DNA of 64,000 bases from Flavobacterium segetis (lineage in GTDB: Bacteria; Bacteroidota; Bacteroidia; Flavobacteriales; Flavobacteriaceae). Made by a program: the position numbers and the translations under genes. The DNA is taken from NCBI RefSeq assembly GCF_900129575.1, contig NZ_FQWE01000004.1:124001-188000 (forward strand). Reading direction: 5' to 3'. Shown here one piece after another: positions 26,840-36,080 of the stretch; within the stretch, counting starts at the first letter, position 1, and the number at the start of each line of letters is the position of its first letter. The notes under the pieces are model-generated. The model was not told the DNA's origin and did not search any database. It saw only the letters and a list, made by a program, of their open reading frames with translations.

Positions 26840-27540
26840 TAGATAAGTCGTTGAATTGTTGGTAATTTTTCTTCCGCTTTTTCCCAGTCAGACGCACTAT
26901 CAATGTTGATATAAAGTTCAGGATTACTCTCAACATAACTTATTGAATTTCCATATAAACTACCTTTTTTAATAGTCTCAACTTTTGTTAAATAGATTGA
27001 GCCATCCCTGATAAAAGCCTTTGGCAATTTCTGCCTGTGTGTGATAATTTCTTTTTCTCCAGTGGCTATATTTAAAAATCCTTTTTCATCACCCTCAAAA
27101 ACCCAATGCGGATTGTATTCATCAGGAACTCGAATAACACTTACTAACGAGTCTGATTTTTTTTCACTAAAAATAGAAATAGCTTTACTAATAAATCCTA
27201 TTTCCCGAAAAGGAGAAGTAGGCTGTAACAAACAAACCGCATCGAAATACTCTCCTTTTTCCTCAAAAAAATTAACAGCATGTTGCACCACTGAAATACT
27301 TGTAGCAGTATCAGTCGCTAATTCTGTCGGTCTCATAAACGGAATTTCCGCGCCAGAACTCCTTGCTATTGTCGCTATCGTATCATCGTCTGTGGAAACA
27401 ATTATTTTAGTAAAACAATTGCATTTAACGGCTTGATTTATAGTAAAAGAAATCAGAAATTGCTTTCCAAGTTGTTTTGAGTTTTTCCCTGGTAGTCCTT
27501 TGGAACCTCCTCTCGCAGGTATTATAGCTAAGATTTTCAT
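26839..27540 (-). CDS. neuA: CMP-sugar synthetase, acylneuraminate cytidylyltransferase family, 233 aa
   Basis: The enzyme activates a nonulosonic acid with CTP to give the CMP-sugar. It begins MKILAIIPARGGSKGLPGKN, the nucleotide-binding signature, followed by IVSTDDDTIATIARSSGAE, LLQPTSPFRE and EYNPHWVF, which are typical of NeuA/LegF/PseF enzymes. Length matches the single-domain form. The end overlaps asnB by one base, and the start coincides with the last base of the neuC gene. The exact nonulosonic acid (Neu5Ac or a relative) cannot be told from this gene alone. Confidence 0.88.
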   Translation of the reverse strand: MKILAIIPARGGSKGLPGKNSKQLGKQFLISFTINQAVKCNCFTKIIVSTDDDTIATIARSSGAEIPFMRPTELATDTATSISVVQHAVNFFEEKGEYFDAVCLLQPTSPFREIGFISKAISIFSEKKSDSLVSVIRVPDEYNPHWVFEGDEKGFLNIATGEKEIITHRQKLPKAFIRDGSIYLTKVETIKKGSLYGNSISYVESNPELYINIDSASDWEKAEEKLPTIQRLI

Positions 27541-28697
27541 TAATAAGAAATTGTTTTGTGAAATTGTAAAGGTAATGTCGCTAACAAATCTGCTATAGTG
27601 TTTCCTGATTTACCACCGCCATAAATTGATGAAGGTGTGCATTTGCCATTTTTTAAAATAACTTTTATAGCACTGCTGATTTCGTTTTTATCGTAAGCAA
27701 CATCAGTTACATTACCGCCCCTATCGCGACGATTTTGGCGAGATCCAATGTTGACTACAGGAACACCTAAATAGGCACATTCGCGAATCCCAACACTAGA
27801 ATTTCCAATTAAACCTATTGCATTATTTAATAAAACTAGAAAATCACTGCCTTCCATGTTTTTAAAAAAATGAACATTTTTAATTTTATTTTTTTCTCTA
27901 AAACTTCGAATCCCAGTTGAAGTTCCATCGGCTCCTGCATCTACATTGGGCCAAAACCACAATGTTGGTAAATTCAATCCCTTTATTGCCTCCAATGTCT
28001 CTTCAATATGTTTACGCGAATCTTGATATTCTGTAGTTACTGGATGTTGCATTACAATTAGGTAACCATTTTCTAAATCAGGCTGGGCACCTACACCACC
28101 GTATTTTTGATACGGATTAAAATTAAGTATTTTTATTTTTTTTATTTCCGATGCAATGTCAATAGATGGGCAACCAGTATTAAAAACAAAATCAGGATTT
28201 TCTCCTAATTTTAAAACGCGATACTTCGCATTTTCTGAAGCTACAAAATGATAGTCAGCAAGTTTTGTGATAGCATGACGTACTTTTTCATCAATGTTTC
28301 CCGTGACTTCTCCTCCTTGAATATGTGCTAAAGGAATATTCATGTACGAAGCTGCAATAGCGGTGGCCATGGTTTCAAACCGATCTGCAACCGTAACTAC
28401 AATATCTGGTTTTAGATTATCAAAAACGGTAGATAATTCCAGAATTCCAATTCCTGTAGTTTTGGCGGCAGCAGTCAAATTTTCTCCCTCTAAAACATTA
28501 AAAACTTTTGCTGCTATAGTAAAACCATCTTTTTCAATATAATTCACTGCTGATCCATAACGTTCCAACAAGGCTGAAGCCGCGACAATCAGCTGTAATT
28601 CTAAACCAGAATGCTCTTCAATAGCGGCTAGAACTGTTTTTACTCGGCTATATGATGGTCTCGCAGTAATTACTACTGCTATTTTTCTTTTTTGCAT
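27540..28697 (-). CDS. neuC: Hydrolysing UDP-GlcNAc 2-epimerase family enzyme (NeuC/LegG type), 385 aa
   Basis: This GT-B-fold epimerase would produce ManNAc (or a diacetyl analogue) and UDP for the sialic-acid-type pathway. It begins KIAVVITARPSYSRVKTVLA and includes TVADRFETMATAIAASYMNIP, HIQGGEVTGNIDEKVRHAITKLADYHFVASE and GNSSVGIRECAYLGVPVVNIG. These motifs set the hydrolysing NeuC group apart from WecB. It lies in order neuB-neuC-neuA on one strand; 277 bases with repeats separate it from neuB upstream. Confidence 0.87.
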   Translation of the reverse strand: MQKRKIAVVITARPSYSRVKTVLAAIEEHSGLELQLIVAASALLERYGSAVNYIEKDGFTIAAKVFNVLEGENLTAAAKTTGIGILELSTVFDNLKPDIVVTVADRFETMATAIAASYMNIPLAHIQGGEVTGNIDEKVRHAITKLADYHFVASENAKYRVLKLGENPDFVFNTGCPSIDIASEIKKIKILNFNPYQKYGGVGAQPDLENGYLIVMQHPVTTEYQDSRKHIEETLEAIKGLNLPTLWFWPNVDAGADGTSTGIRSFREKNKIKNVHFFKNMEGSDFLVLLNNAIGLIGNSSVGIRECAYLGVPVVNIGSRQNRRDRGGNVTDVAYDKNEISSAIKVILKNGKCTPSSIYGGGKSGNTIADLLATLPLQFHKTISY

Positions 28698-28759
28698 TTT
28701 TCTGTGTTATTCTTGGCTTTAAAAGTAAATAAAAAAGAAGAGGTAAGAGCTCATGAAAA

Positions 28760-28974
28760 CCTCAATTATAAAACGGATCGTAAGCCTGAGCTCAGTCTTT
28801 CTAGAGATTGACGAAAAGTCGAAGACTTCTTCTGTAATAACTAAAATCGCTTTTATATCAAAATACTTTGACAGGCTCAGTGTGACAATTTTAAACAAAC
28901 CTTAATTATAAAGACAAGGCTTTAATATAAACCACTTCGACAGGCTCAGCGTGGCAATTTAAATTAGCTATTAA
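28760..28974. repeat. Degenerate flavobacterial intergenic repeats between neuC and neuB
   Basis: Two related copies, 28865-28890 and 28934-28960, share the core GACAGGCTCAG(T/C)GTG at 69-base spacing. Each is followed by TTAATTATAA-like sequence, which also occurs near 28761. A third, more diverged relative (GAGCTCAGTCTTTC) is near 28788. Such CTCAG-core sequences are common repeat remnants in Flavobacteriia. The block fills most of the only large gap in the neu operon. Confidence 0.65.
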
Positions 28975-30021
28975 TTATAAAAACGACTGTCGGTCTGCGC
29001 TTGTTGAAGATAAATCCTCCTGATTCAAAAAATCCCACTGATTTAGGTTTCTATTTAAAACCTTTCCTATAACTTCTTGAAATCGTGATGCGTCAATACC
29101 GTATCCTTTTGGCTTTTTAGCTTCTAAATCATCAAAGGTCAGAATATGATTTAGAGGCAAATCCCTGTTTACTGCTAATGATTTTTCAAATATTTGTTTT
29201 AAGTCTGTAAAGTTTTCATTTGAATTCTTATCAGTTGGATTTTGCATTGCTAATGCTATATTTCGAACGGAAATCACCAATTCTTTGATTTCATGAATAG
29301 TTAATGATGACGTGGAGTCGGGACCATAAAGTTGCCTATCAAAAACGACGTGAAATTCTAAAATTTCAGCACCTAGAACAGTTGCTGCAATACAGGTTTC
29401 AACCCTAGCTGAATGATCCGAAAAACCTACCGCAACTCCATATCTTTCCTTTAATTCTTGAATTATATTTAAACCAAATTGTTCTGGTTTTGTGGGATAA
29501 GCCGTGGTACATTGCAAAATAGAAAATTCGATATTTTTATTTTTTAGAAAAGCAACCGTCTCATCTAACTCTGTATACGAACTCATACCTGATGATAACA
29601 TCACAGGCTTGCCCGTTTGTGCAATTTTTTCTAAAATCAAGAGATTATTAATCTCACCAGAACCCAATTTATACTGTAAAACTCCCATTTCTTCAAGCCA
29701 ATCGACGGCCAAATTACTAAATGGGGAACAGATAAAATCTAATCCTAATTTATCACAATATTGTTTAATGCCTTTCCATTGCTCTAAGGAAAAACCCATA
29801 CGCTTCCAATAATCAAAACGAGTTTTGTCTTCTTTCGAAAACTGCACTCTAAAAGGTTCGTATTCGCTGCTTTCCGCTTCAGCAATATGCATTTGAAATT
29901 TTACTGCATCAACTCCAGTTTTTGCTACAGCATAAATATAAGAATATAATATTCCTAAACTTCCTTCGTGCGCTTGACCAATTTCGGCGATGATATAGGG
30001 TGATTGCTTTTTGATTGCCAT
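28975..30021 (-). CDS. neuB: N-acetylneuraminate synthase family protein, 348 aa
   Basis: The enzyme condenses phosphoenolpyruvate with ManNAc or a similar hexosamine. The barrel domain contains PYIIAEIGQAHEGSLG, DAVKFQMH, FICSPFSNLAVDWLEEMGV, YKLGSGEINNLLILEKI, PVMLSSGMSSYTELDE and GFSDHSARVETCIAATVLGA with EFHVVFDR. A C-terminal SAF/antifreeze-like domain follows (about 270-335; KSLAVNRDLPLNHILTFDDL). Substrate choice between Neu5Ac, legionaminic and related acids is undetermined. The last residues (after NQEDLSS) are encoded next to the intergenic repeats and may be repeat-derived. Confidence 0.88.
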   Translation of the reverse strand: MAIKKQSPYIIAEIGQAHEGSLGILYSYIYAVAKTGVDAVKFQMHIAEAESSEYEPFRVQFSKEDKTRFDYWKRMGFSLEQWKGIKQYCDKLGLDFICSPFSNLAVDWLEEMGVLQYKLGSGEINNLLILEKIAQTGKPVMLSSGMSSYTELDETVAFLKNKNIEFSILQCTTAYPTKPEQFGLNIIQELKERYGVAVGFSDHSARVETCIAATVLGAEILEFHVVFDRQLYGPDSTSSLTIHEIKELVISVRNIALAMQNPTDKNSNENFTDLKQIFEKSLAVNRDLPLNHILTFDDLEAKKPKGYGIDASRFQEVIGKVLNRNLNQWDFLNQEDLSSTSADRQSFL

Positions 30022-30090
30022 GGGATGCTTATGTTTGATTTTGAAAGCAGATGTAACTATTTTTATTCTTAATATTACGACTAGATTTAT

Positions 30091-30975
30091 TTAAAATTTC
30101 GGATTACTTAGTTGCTTCATTTTTTGTAAAATTTCAGGTTTTACAGGAGCACGAAATTTTAATACGAATAAAAAGTGAGAAAAAACGAGATAAATAGATT
30201 TGAAAAACAACTTAAAACATTGAAAATCAGATAAAGCATATTTTTTAAAATTATGCCAAAATAATCTTATTATTTTTGGTATCGGAGAAGGATAATAAAC
30301 CAAGTAGTAAAAAGTTATATTCTTTAATTGTTTTCCAAATCTAAAATAGTTCTGCTTATTTAATTTTCGTTGCTGTTTATTTATTCTATGGTTTACTTTT
30401 ATTGCATTCGTATATAAAATATCATAGCCTCGCGCAATCACTTCAATTGACAAGCAAGATTCTTCTCCATAAATATCAATCCAAACTGGAAATCCGTTTG
30501 TCATATCATAAACTGATTTACGAATGGCAAAACCACAACCAATAAATTCTGAACAAAGGAATTCTTTTTTATTTACTTCAGATCCTGCTAAAGCCTCTTT
30601 ATCTGAACCAAAAACACCCTTTACTTCCTCAAAAGCAAGAATTCCAACATTGGGTTTTGCTGCAAATAATTTTTCTATTTCAGATAGAAATTCTATGGTT
30701 AATGGATGTGCATCATCATCTAAACCTATTAAAATAGCGGAATTAGCCAATGGATAAATATGGCGTCGCGCTGCAGATGCCCCAATCGATTTTTCAGAAA
30801 TAAACCATCTAACCCAGCCTAATTCATTCTGCAAATACTGAGAATCATCTGTACATCCATCTAAAAAAACTAATACCTCAACTTCAGTTGTATCAATTAA
30901 TGATTCAATACGATTCAAAGTTATGGTTAAATCTTCTTTCCTGTTTTTTGAAACTATAAGGATTGAGGCTTTCAT
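30091..30975 (-). CDS. Glycosyltransferase family 2, 294 aa
   Basis: This GT-A enzyme begins MKASILIVSKNRKEDLTITL, with VFLDGCTDDSQYLQ near residue 37. The metal-binding motif is AILIGLDDDAHPLTIEFLSE (about 79-98), and GEESCLSIEVIARGYDILYT lies near 169-188. The C-terminal 70 residues are aromatic and basic, probably a membrane-associating helix pair. Four bases overlap the upstream GT gene. Donor sugar unknown. Confidence 0.86.
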   Translation of the reverse strand: MKASILIVSKNRKEDLTITLNRIESLIDTTEVEVLVFLDGCTDDSQYLQNELGWVRWFISEKSIGASAARRHIYPLANSAILIGLDDDAHPLTIEFLSEIEKLFAAKPNVGILAFEEVKGVFGSDKEALAGSEVNKKEFLCSEFIGCGFAIRKSVYDMTNGFPVWIDIYGEESCLSIEVIARGYDILYTNAIKVNHRINKQQRKLNKQNYFRFGKQLKNITFYYLVYYPSPIPKIIRLFWHNFKKYALSDFQCFKLFFKSIYLVFSHFLFVLKFRAPVKPEILQKMKQLSNPKF

Positions 30976-32000
30976 TTAGAACCTATTGAATTGAAATTAT
31001 TTATCATTCCCTTTGGTAGTTTCTTCCATTTTAAAAAAAGTTTCATCATCCACCTTACCGAAATAAATTTGACAAACAATCTATTTTTTAAAAAAAAACA
31101 GAAAGAATTAATCTTTCTTTGCTTTTGAAAATTACTAGGCATTATTGGTTTATCAACAATTGAATCATGTTTTATTTGCATCCAATCTTCTAAAACATTG
31201 CCCATATGATAGGCATAATTATCCTGAGTTGTTAATCGCCAATAATCTTTATCCAGTGGCAAGCGATCTAAATACCCTTCGCTATGTCCACCCATTTTAA
31301 AACCAATAAAACTAACTACCGTTTCAAAAATATCTTTTTTGTAAGTAGCTACAAAATGACCTGATCCTATTAAAGCAGTATGCTTATCATCTATTTTTAA
31401 TGCTAAATTACACTGTAAATAATCCTGATTGTATTTTCGATCCCATCCTAAACTATCGTAAAAGCGAATTAATGCTAGTTTATTTTTTACAGCAGTAAAA
31501 CGAATTTTAGCATTAAATAAATTATTAAATAATACATTACCGCAATTACTCTCATACATTTTAAATTGAGGTACAATCCCAACTACACCAGCTTTAGGAA
31601 CTTTAGCAAAAATATTCACCGTTTCCATTTGCCAGTTGGGTAAAAAAAGCACATCAGCATCTGAGATAGTGACCAACTCAATATTGTTTCCTACAATACC
31701 TTTTAAAATAGCGTTTAACTTTCCTATATTTTCGGTATTTATGAGCTCCTGAATTTGATTGGATTGAAATAAATATTTTAAATGAGCATCGACAGCGTTA
31801 CTACTACCATTGTTCACAACAGTAATAAACGTTTTTGAATGCACGGTACTTAACAACGATTGCAAACACAACTTTAATATAGCGAGACTATCTTTAAAAT
31901 ACCCTTCATGATTAGGTATATATACGGGAATAACAATCTGATGCAAATATTCAGTTGTCGCTATCGGCATATCTTTATGAGGGTTTGATCCTACGCGCAT
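30972..32000 (-). CDS. Glycosyltransferase family 2-like protein, 342 aa
   Basis: The GT-A core starts at VIPVYIPNHEGYFKDSLAIL (about residue 24) and has TVVNNGSSNAVDAHL, NTENIGKLNAILKGI, and the DxD motif in TISDADVLFLPNWQM near 111-125. A C-terminal segment contains TTQDNYAYHMGNVLEDWM. The first 20 residues (MRVGSNPHKDMPIATTEYLH) are extra relative to the fold, and the true start could lie slightly later. One base separates it from the WbsX-like gene upstream, so both are read together. Confidence 0.8.
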   Translation of the reverse strand: MRVGSNPHKDMPIATTEYLHQIVIPVYIPNHEGYFKDSLAILKLCLQSLLSTVHSKTFITVVNNGSSNAVDAHLKYLFQSNQIQELINTENIGKLNAILKGIVGNNIELVTISDADVLFLPNWQMETVNIFAKVPKAGVVGIVPQFKMYESNCGNVLFNNLFNAKIRFTAVKNKLALIRFYDSLGWDRKYNQDYLQCNLALKIDDKHTALIGSGHFVATYKKDIFETVVSFIGFKMGGHSEGYLDRLPLDKDYWRLTTQDNYAYHMGNVLEDWMQIKHDSIVDKPIMPSNFQKQRKINSFCFFLKNRLFVKFISVRWMMKLFLKWKKLPKGMINNFNSIGSK

Positions 32001-32001
32001 A

Positions 32002-33105
32002 TTAAAACGTAATATCTTGAAATAATCTTATTTTCTCTAAATTTTGAAAGCCTATTCTATGATCTGGCTCAAGATAATTCCCTTCTGCCCATTCATTCCA
32101 AGCTTTTATAAAGATAATCTTTTCATCCATTTTATAATTTTCAATTCTCTTGTAACAGTTCAACAAGTTTTGATAAAATAACTCTGGATTTGTCTCAACA
32201 ATTACTTGTCCTTTATTCCCGCTACGTGGCGTATGATCCCAATTAGGGCTGCAACTAGGAAGAAATTTGATATCGATAGCGACATCTCTGTAGTCACTCG
32301 CTTCAACAATTTGTTTGTGCGTATAAATATTACGTAGTTTCAACGTTCTATATTTTAATTGATTTAGCTTATAACCCACAAATTTATTAAGTAACTTATC
32401 TAAAAATGAAAACTTTACTCTATTAAAAAGATGACTTGGACTTGGTGGTGTTAAAGCATCAAAACCATGTTCTCGATAAGAAAAATTAAAATGCTGATAA
32501 GCAATAAAATATACCCCTTCCAAACCATTATCAACAGCCAATTTATTCCATAGAGAGATAAAATAATTGGAGTCAGGTAAACCCAAAGGATTATAAATTG
32601 TAAAGATAGGTTTATTATCAATTTTCAAATAACGTTCATCCTTAAAAGCAGGCAATACTTCATAAAAATGTTTAGTAAAATCCTCTAGGCCAAGATATTT
32701 TTGGTCTATTAATAAACGCTGGTACTTATCACCATAATCTAAGCCTCCCCATTTTACATTCGCCCATGCTAACGAAAAACCAACATCTTTTATTTTTGAA
32801 TTTAAATGAGCTTGAAAGGGTTTTTCTAACAATCTCTTCCCATCACCGAACCAATAATGCCAGTAACAGAAACCGTCAACACCATATTCCTTAGCTATTC
32901 TAGCTTGTTCTTCTAAAATAGAAGGCAATCGCAGATCATAATAACCTAAATCAGCAGGAAGCTTTGGTTGATCATGCCCTTTGAACAGAGGTTTAGCTTT
33001 AGCAACATTTGTCCACTCCGTAAATCCTTTTCCCCACCAAATATCATTTTCAGGAATTGGATGAAACTGTGGTAGATAATAAGCTATTATTCTTGCCTTT
33101 TTCAT
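32002..33105 (-). CDS. WbsX-family (glycoside hydrolase 99-like) protein, 367 aa
   Basis: It begins MKKARIIAYYLPQFHPIPEN and continues DIWWGKGFTEWTNVAKAKPL, the unmistakable opening of the WbsX family found in O-antigen and capsule loci. Further conserved stretches are EYGVDGFCYWHYWFGDGKRL, LAWANVKWGG, and IIFIKAWNEWAEGNYLEPD at the end, with candidate catalytic acids. The family shares the barrel of endo-mannosidase GH99. Its reaction in polysaccharide assembly (transfer or trimming) is not settled. No signal peptide, so it acts in the cytosol. Confidence 0.88.
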   Translation of the reverse strand: MKKARIIAYYLPQFHPIPENDIWWGKGFTEWTNVAKAKPLFKGHDQPKLPADLGYYDLRLPSILEEQARIAKEYGVDGFCYWHYWFGDGKRLLEKPFQAHLNSKIKDVGFSLAWANVKWGGLDYGDKYQRLLIDQKYLGLEDFTKHFYEVLPAFKDERYLKIDNKPIFTIYNPLGLPDSNYFISLWNKLAVDNGLEGVYFIAYQHFNFSYREHGFDALTPPSPSHLFNRVKFSFLDKLLNKFVGYKLNQLKYRTLKLRNIYTHKQIVEASDYRDVAIDIKFLPSCSPNWDHTPRSGNKGQVIVETNPELFYQNLLNCYKRIENYKMDEKIIFIKAWNEWAEGNYLEPDHRIGFQNLEKIRLFQDITF

Positions 33106-33129
33106 TTAAAAAATAATTATATTTAATTT

Positions 33130-33948
33130 TTACTTTAAAAGAATATTTTTCAATTTTATAAATGGTTTCAGAATTACACTTCCTAGTTTAAAAGTTGTAG
33201 AAGATCTTATATAATTTATATTGTCCTCATTTATTTTTTTTGAGATTGTTTGACCATCAAATATTGATAAATCGACATCATCTAAAAATTGTTCAGATGC
33301 AATTATTATGTTATATAATGCAGAAATTTTTTTTGTATAAATATTTTCAAATGTTCCAGAAAAAACTTTTAAATTTTCAAATAAAATAATAGGTGCAATA
33401 ATTGAGCTTCCATTAATACAATTTTGAAAATATGTTTTCACATTAGTAAAATGTTTTTTAGACAAATCTTCAAATTCCTCCAAGTACAATTCCTTGATGT
33501 GATAGGGATTGTTCTTTTGTAAATTGGAATAAAATTGTTTATCAGGAGAAGATATTATTAAAATTCCATTTGGTTTCAAAACTCTCTTTATTTCTAAAAA
33601 CATTTCTTCATGTTTATCATGGTGTTCAATTGTTTCAAAACTTATTAACACATCTACACTATTGCTCTCTAGTGGAATACAGTCAGTACTACCTACTAGA
33701 AAATCTAAATTATCATTTTTATACTTTTCCCTAGCTAGATTAACAACATCTGTATCTATGTCAACACCTATCACCTTTTTTGCAGTTTTTGCCATTAAAA
33801 AAGAACCATAGCCTTCTCCTGAAGCTATATCAAGGACTATCTTATCCTCAACAAGGACTGAAGACATTGCATACCTATGTAAGTGTTCAACTGAAACATC
33901 ACCGTAAATATCTGTTTCAAGTCTTTCTCCTGACCATTTTTTTTTCAT
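33130..33948 (-). CDS. SAM-dependent class I methyltransferase, 272 aa
   Basis: The Rossmann SAM-binding motif is VLDIASGEGYGSFLMAK (about residues 38-54), with the acidic ribose-binding VIGVDIDTDVV near 59-69. SVDVLISFETIEHHDKHEEM and RVLKPNGILIISSPDK follow, as in the Methyltransf_11/25 group. The N-terminal GERLETDIYGDVSVEHLHRY is common to methyltransferases of surface glycan clusters. It probably methylates a sugar hydroxyl or a lipid-linked glycan. Three bases separate it from the gene upstream. Confidence 0.85.
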   Translation of the reverse strand: MKKKWSGERLETDIYGDVSVEHLHRYAMSSVLVEDKIVLDIASGEGYGSFLMAKTAKKVIGVDIDTDVVNLAREKYKNDNLDFLVGSTDCIPLESNSVDVLISFETIEHHDKHEEMFLEIKRVLKPNGILIISSPDKQFYSNLQKNNPYHIKELYLEEFEDLSKKHFTNVKTYFQNCINGSSIIAPIILFENLKVFSGTFENIYTKKISALYNIIIASEQFLDDVDLSIFDGQTISKKINEDNINYIRSSTTFKLGSVILKPFIKLKNILLK

Positions 33949-33951
33949 TTT

Positions 33952-35157
33952 TTAATCTTTAAATAAAATCTTGTTTATCATCAATTTAAATTTTTCATCG
34001 CTAAAATAATCTTGAAAAGGATACGCAGGTTCTTTAGAATTAAGCCTATCAATAATTAAAGCTTCTAATTTTTGTTTTACTTCTTCTTTATTATTACAAT
34101 CAGCAATGTATTTTTCGTCTTTAATGATTGTTCGTAATTCACTCTTTGGTGGCGAAATTGATAAAACTGGTTTATAATAAGCTGCTAAAAAAGGGGCTTT
34201 ACCAACTAAAATATTACAATATAATGGTCCATTTTCGAGAATAATAGTAATATCAGTTTCGTGAATTTGCTCGAACGATGAATTAGAAAAATTCAAACAA
34301 TCCAAAATTAAAATATTGGGAGTTTTGGCATACTTTATTCTTAAGTTTTCCAGATTTACCCCTTTAATTCTTACAACAAACTCACTTTGCTCCTGATATA
34401 TTTGGTTTGAATTTACCAACTCTTCATAACTATCTAACAAAATATCTATATTCCTCCCGAACTGTATTGCTCCATGGTAGGAAATAGTCACTTTTTTATT
34501 CTTTTTAAGGATTTGGCTAGTATCGGACAAATCAAAAACTTTTTCAGTATACTGATGCGGTAAAGCGTAAAACTTTTTTTGAGAACCATATAAATACTGC
34601 ATGTCTCTCGCTAAAAAAGCTGTAGCGATGCAACTTTTAGCCTGGGCAACAACTTGATTCATCATTTTCATCCTAAAAAGTTCTAAATTTGTCAAATAAC
34701 TTGTCGACCCTGCACACCAAAAGAAAGGAAATGGTTCATGAAAATTAATTATGGCATGTTTTAAAATCGGCAAGTCTCTGCTAGCCAATAGCATTTCGTG
34801 CTCCAAACCTGCGCTCCTAATAAATATATGGTCATACCTTTTATAGTCAATCTTTGCAATCTCAGTTGCATATACTTTATGAATGTGTTTTTCTTTGAGT
34901 GAAATATTAAATAATCTCCAGTATATTTTATTGAGCAATAACGTCGAAAACGGTATATTTAAGTCCAATACTTTTTCTAGAATAGAGTTTATTGGAAGCA
35001 AATCTAATCGATCTTCACTTGCATATTGTTTCAAATAAACAACATCAATTATAGACTCAGGATAAGTTATACGTAGCTTTGCTAAAAAAGAACGAGAAAT
35101 AATCCCTTGACTAGTTCCCGAAACTCTTAAATCTTGTTCTATTACTAAAAATTTCAT
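33952..35157 (-). CDS. Glycosyltransferase, GT-B-like, 401 aa
   Basis: Beginning MKFLVIEQDLRVSGTSQGII, this has a GT4-like glycine/serine loop, HAIINFHEPFPFFWC near residue 140, and a C-terminal donor half with KVTISYHGAIQFGRNIDILL and TPNILILDCLNFSNSS. The classical E-x7-E motif is missing; its place is taken by ILENGPLYCNILVGKAPFLA. I therefore call a divergent GT-B transferase and not a family 4 enzyme with certainty. Position between a methyltransferase and GT2 genes in a tight run supports glycan assembly. Confidence 0.65.
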   Translation of the reverse strand: MKFLVIEQDLRVSGTSQGIISRSFLAKLRITYPESIIDVVYLKQYASEDRLDLLPINSILEKVLDLNIPFSTLLLNKIYWRLFNISLKEKHIHKVYATEIAKIDYKRYDHIFIRSAGLEHEMLLASRDLPILKHAIINFHEPFPFFWCAGSTSYLTNLELFRMKMMNQVVAQAKSCIATAFLARDMQYLYGSQKKFYALPHQYTEKVFDLSDTSQILKKNKKVTISYHGAIQFGRNIDILLDSYEELVNSNQIYQEQSEFVVRIKGVNLENLRIKYAKTPNILILDCLNFSNSSFEQIHETDITIILENGPLYCNILVGKAPFLAAYYKPVLSISPPKSELRTIIKDEKYIADCNNKEEVKQKLEALIIDRLNSKEPAYPFQDYFSDEKFKLMINKILFKD

Positions 35158-35161
35158 AATC

Positions 35162-36070
35162 CTATTTTATTTTTTTTACTACCATTTTCATCGCTTTACA
35201 GATAAACAAAAAATAGCTTTTTATGTATAATTGAGAAAAATATAATATTGTAAATAATCTCCAAAAACGGATATTTTTTTTATTATCTAAAAACGTTTTC
35301 TCCAATTTTTGCTTCAAAACAGCAATTTCGCTTTCATTAAAAAAAGCACTTTTTTCTTTTAATAGATAATGGTAAAATCCAAAAGTACCTACATTCTTTA
35401 AAACCAAGTTATCAGTTTTAGAAGTGATATTATCACCACTTAATCTAAAATAAACGACTACTTCATTAATGGTGTAAAGCAACTCAAAATTAGAAACCTC
35501 CACTACTGCTAAGATATCCGAATACCAGGCAAGCGGGAAGTTTTTGAACTGTACTTCTTTTAAGACCGAAGTTTTGAAAATAAATTCGCTCAGGGAACTA
35601 CGTGTTCCTCCTTTAAATTTTCGCATTAAGAAATCAGTGGATCGCTCCAATTCTGGATGTTTATAAACGTCTGATAAAGGCAAATTATTTTGATCAATAA
35701 CCACAGTGGCGTACCGAATTACATTGACCTTGTTTTTTATAATTTCGTCTAAATTTTTATAAAAACTAGTTACACAATTGGAATCAAGAACATCATCATC
35801 ACATAAAAACATCACCCATTCTTCTTCCTGAACTTGTGTTAAACAACGCTCCCATTGTTGTGTTAAATAGATGGATCCCAAATTATTATTATAATATTGA
35901 TAATCAAAATCAAATTGATTTTGATATTTTTCTAAAAGTGCAGCTGGATTATCTTTACTAGCATCATTACCAATGTAAACTTTAAATCGTTTGTCTTTTT
36001 GATCGGCTAAAGACTGTAAAGTAGCTTCAAAAAAACGAATTTTATAATAAGGGATAACGATGGCTAACAA
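35162..36070 (-). CDS. Glycosyltransferase family 2, type A of a duplicated pair, 302 aa
   Basis: The GT-A fold begins MLAIVIPYYKIRFFEATLQS, with YIGNDASKDNPAALLEKY and the DxD stretch MFLCDDDVLDSNC near residue 90. It contains TRSSLSEFIFKTSVLKEVQF and LAWYSDILAV. The C-terminus is hydrophobic (YFSQLYIKSYFLFICKAM), so it is probably membrane-attached. It is clearly paralogous to 36977-37879 over its full length. The ten-base gap to the type B gene shows common transcription. Confidence 0.88.
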   Translation of the reverse strand: MLAIVIPYYKIRFFEATLQSLADQKDKRFKVYIGNDASKDNPAALLEKYQNQFDFDYQYYNNNLGSIYLTQQWERCLTQVQEEEWVMFLCDDDVLDSNCVTSFYKNLDEIIKNKVNVIRYATVVIDQNNLPLSDVYKHPELERSTDFLMRKFKGGTRSSLSEFIFKTSVLKEVQFKNFPLAWYSDILAVVEVSNFELLYTINEVVVYFRLSGDNITSKTDNLVLKNVGTFGFYHYLLKEKSAFFNESEIAVLKQKLEKTFLDNKKNIRFWRLFTILYFSQLYIKSYFLFICKAMKMVVKKIK

Positions 36071-36080
36071 AACGAATATT

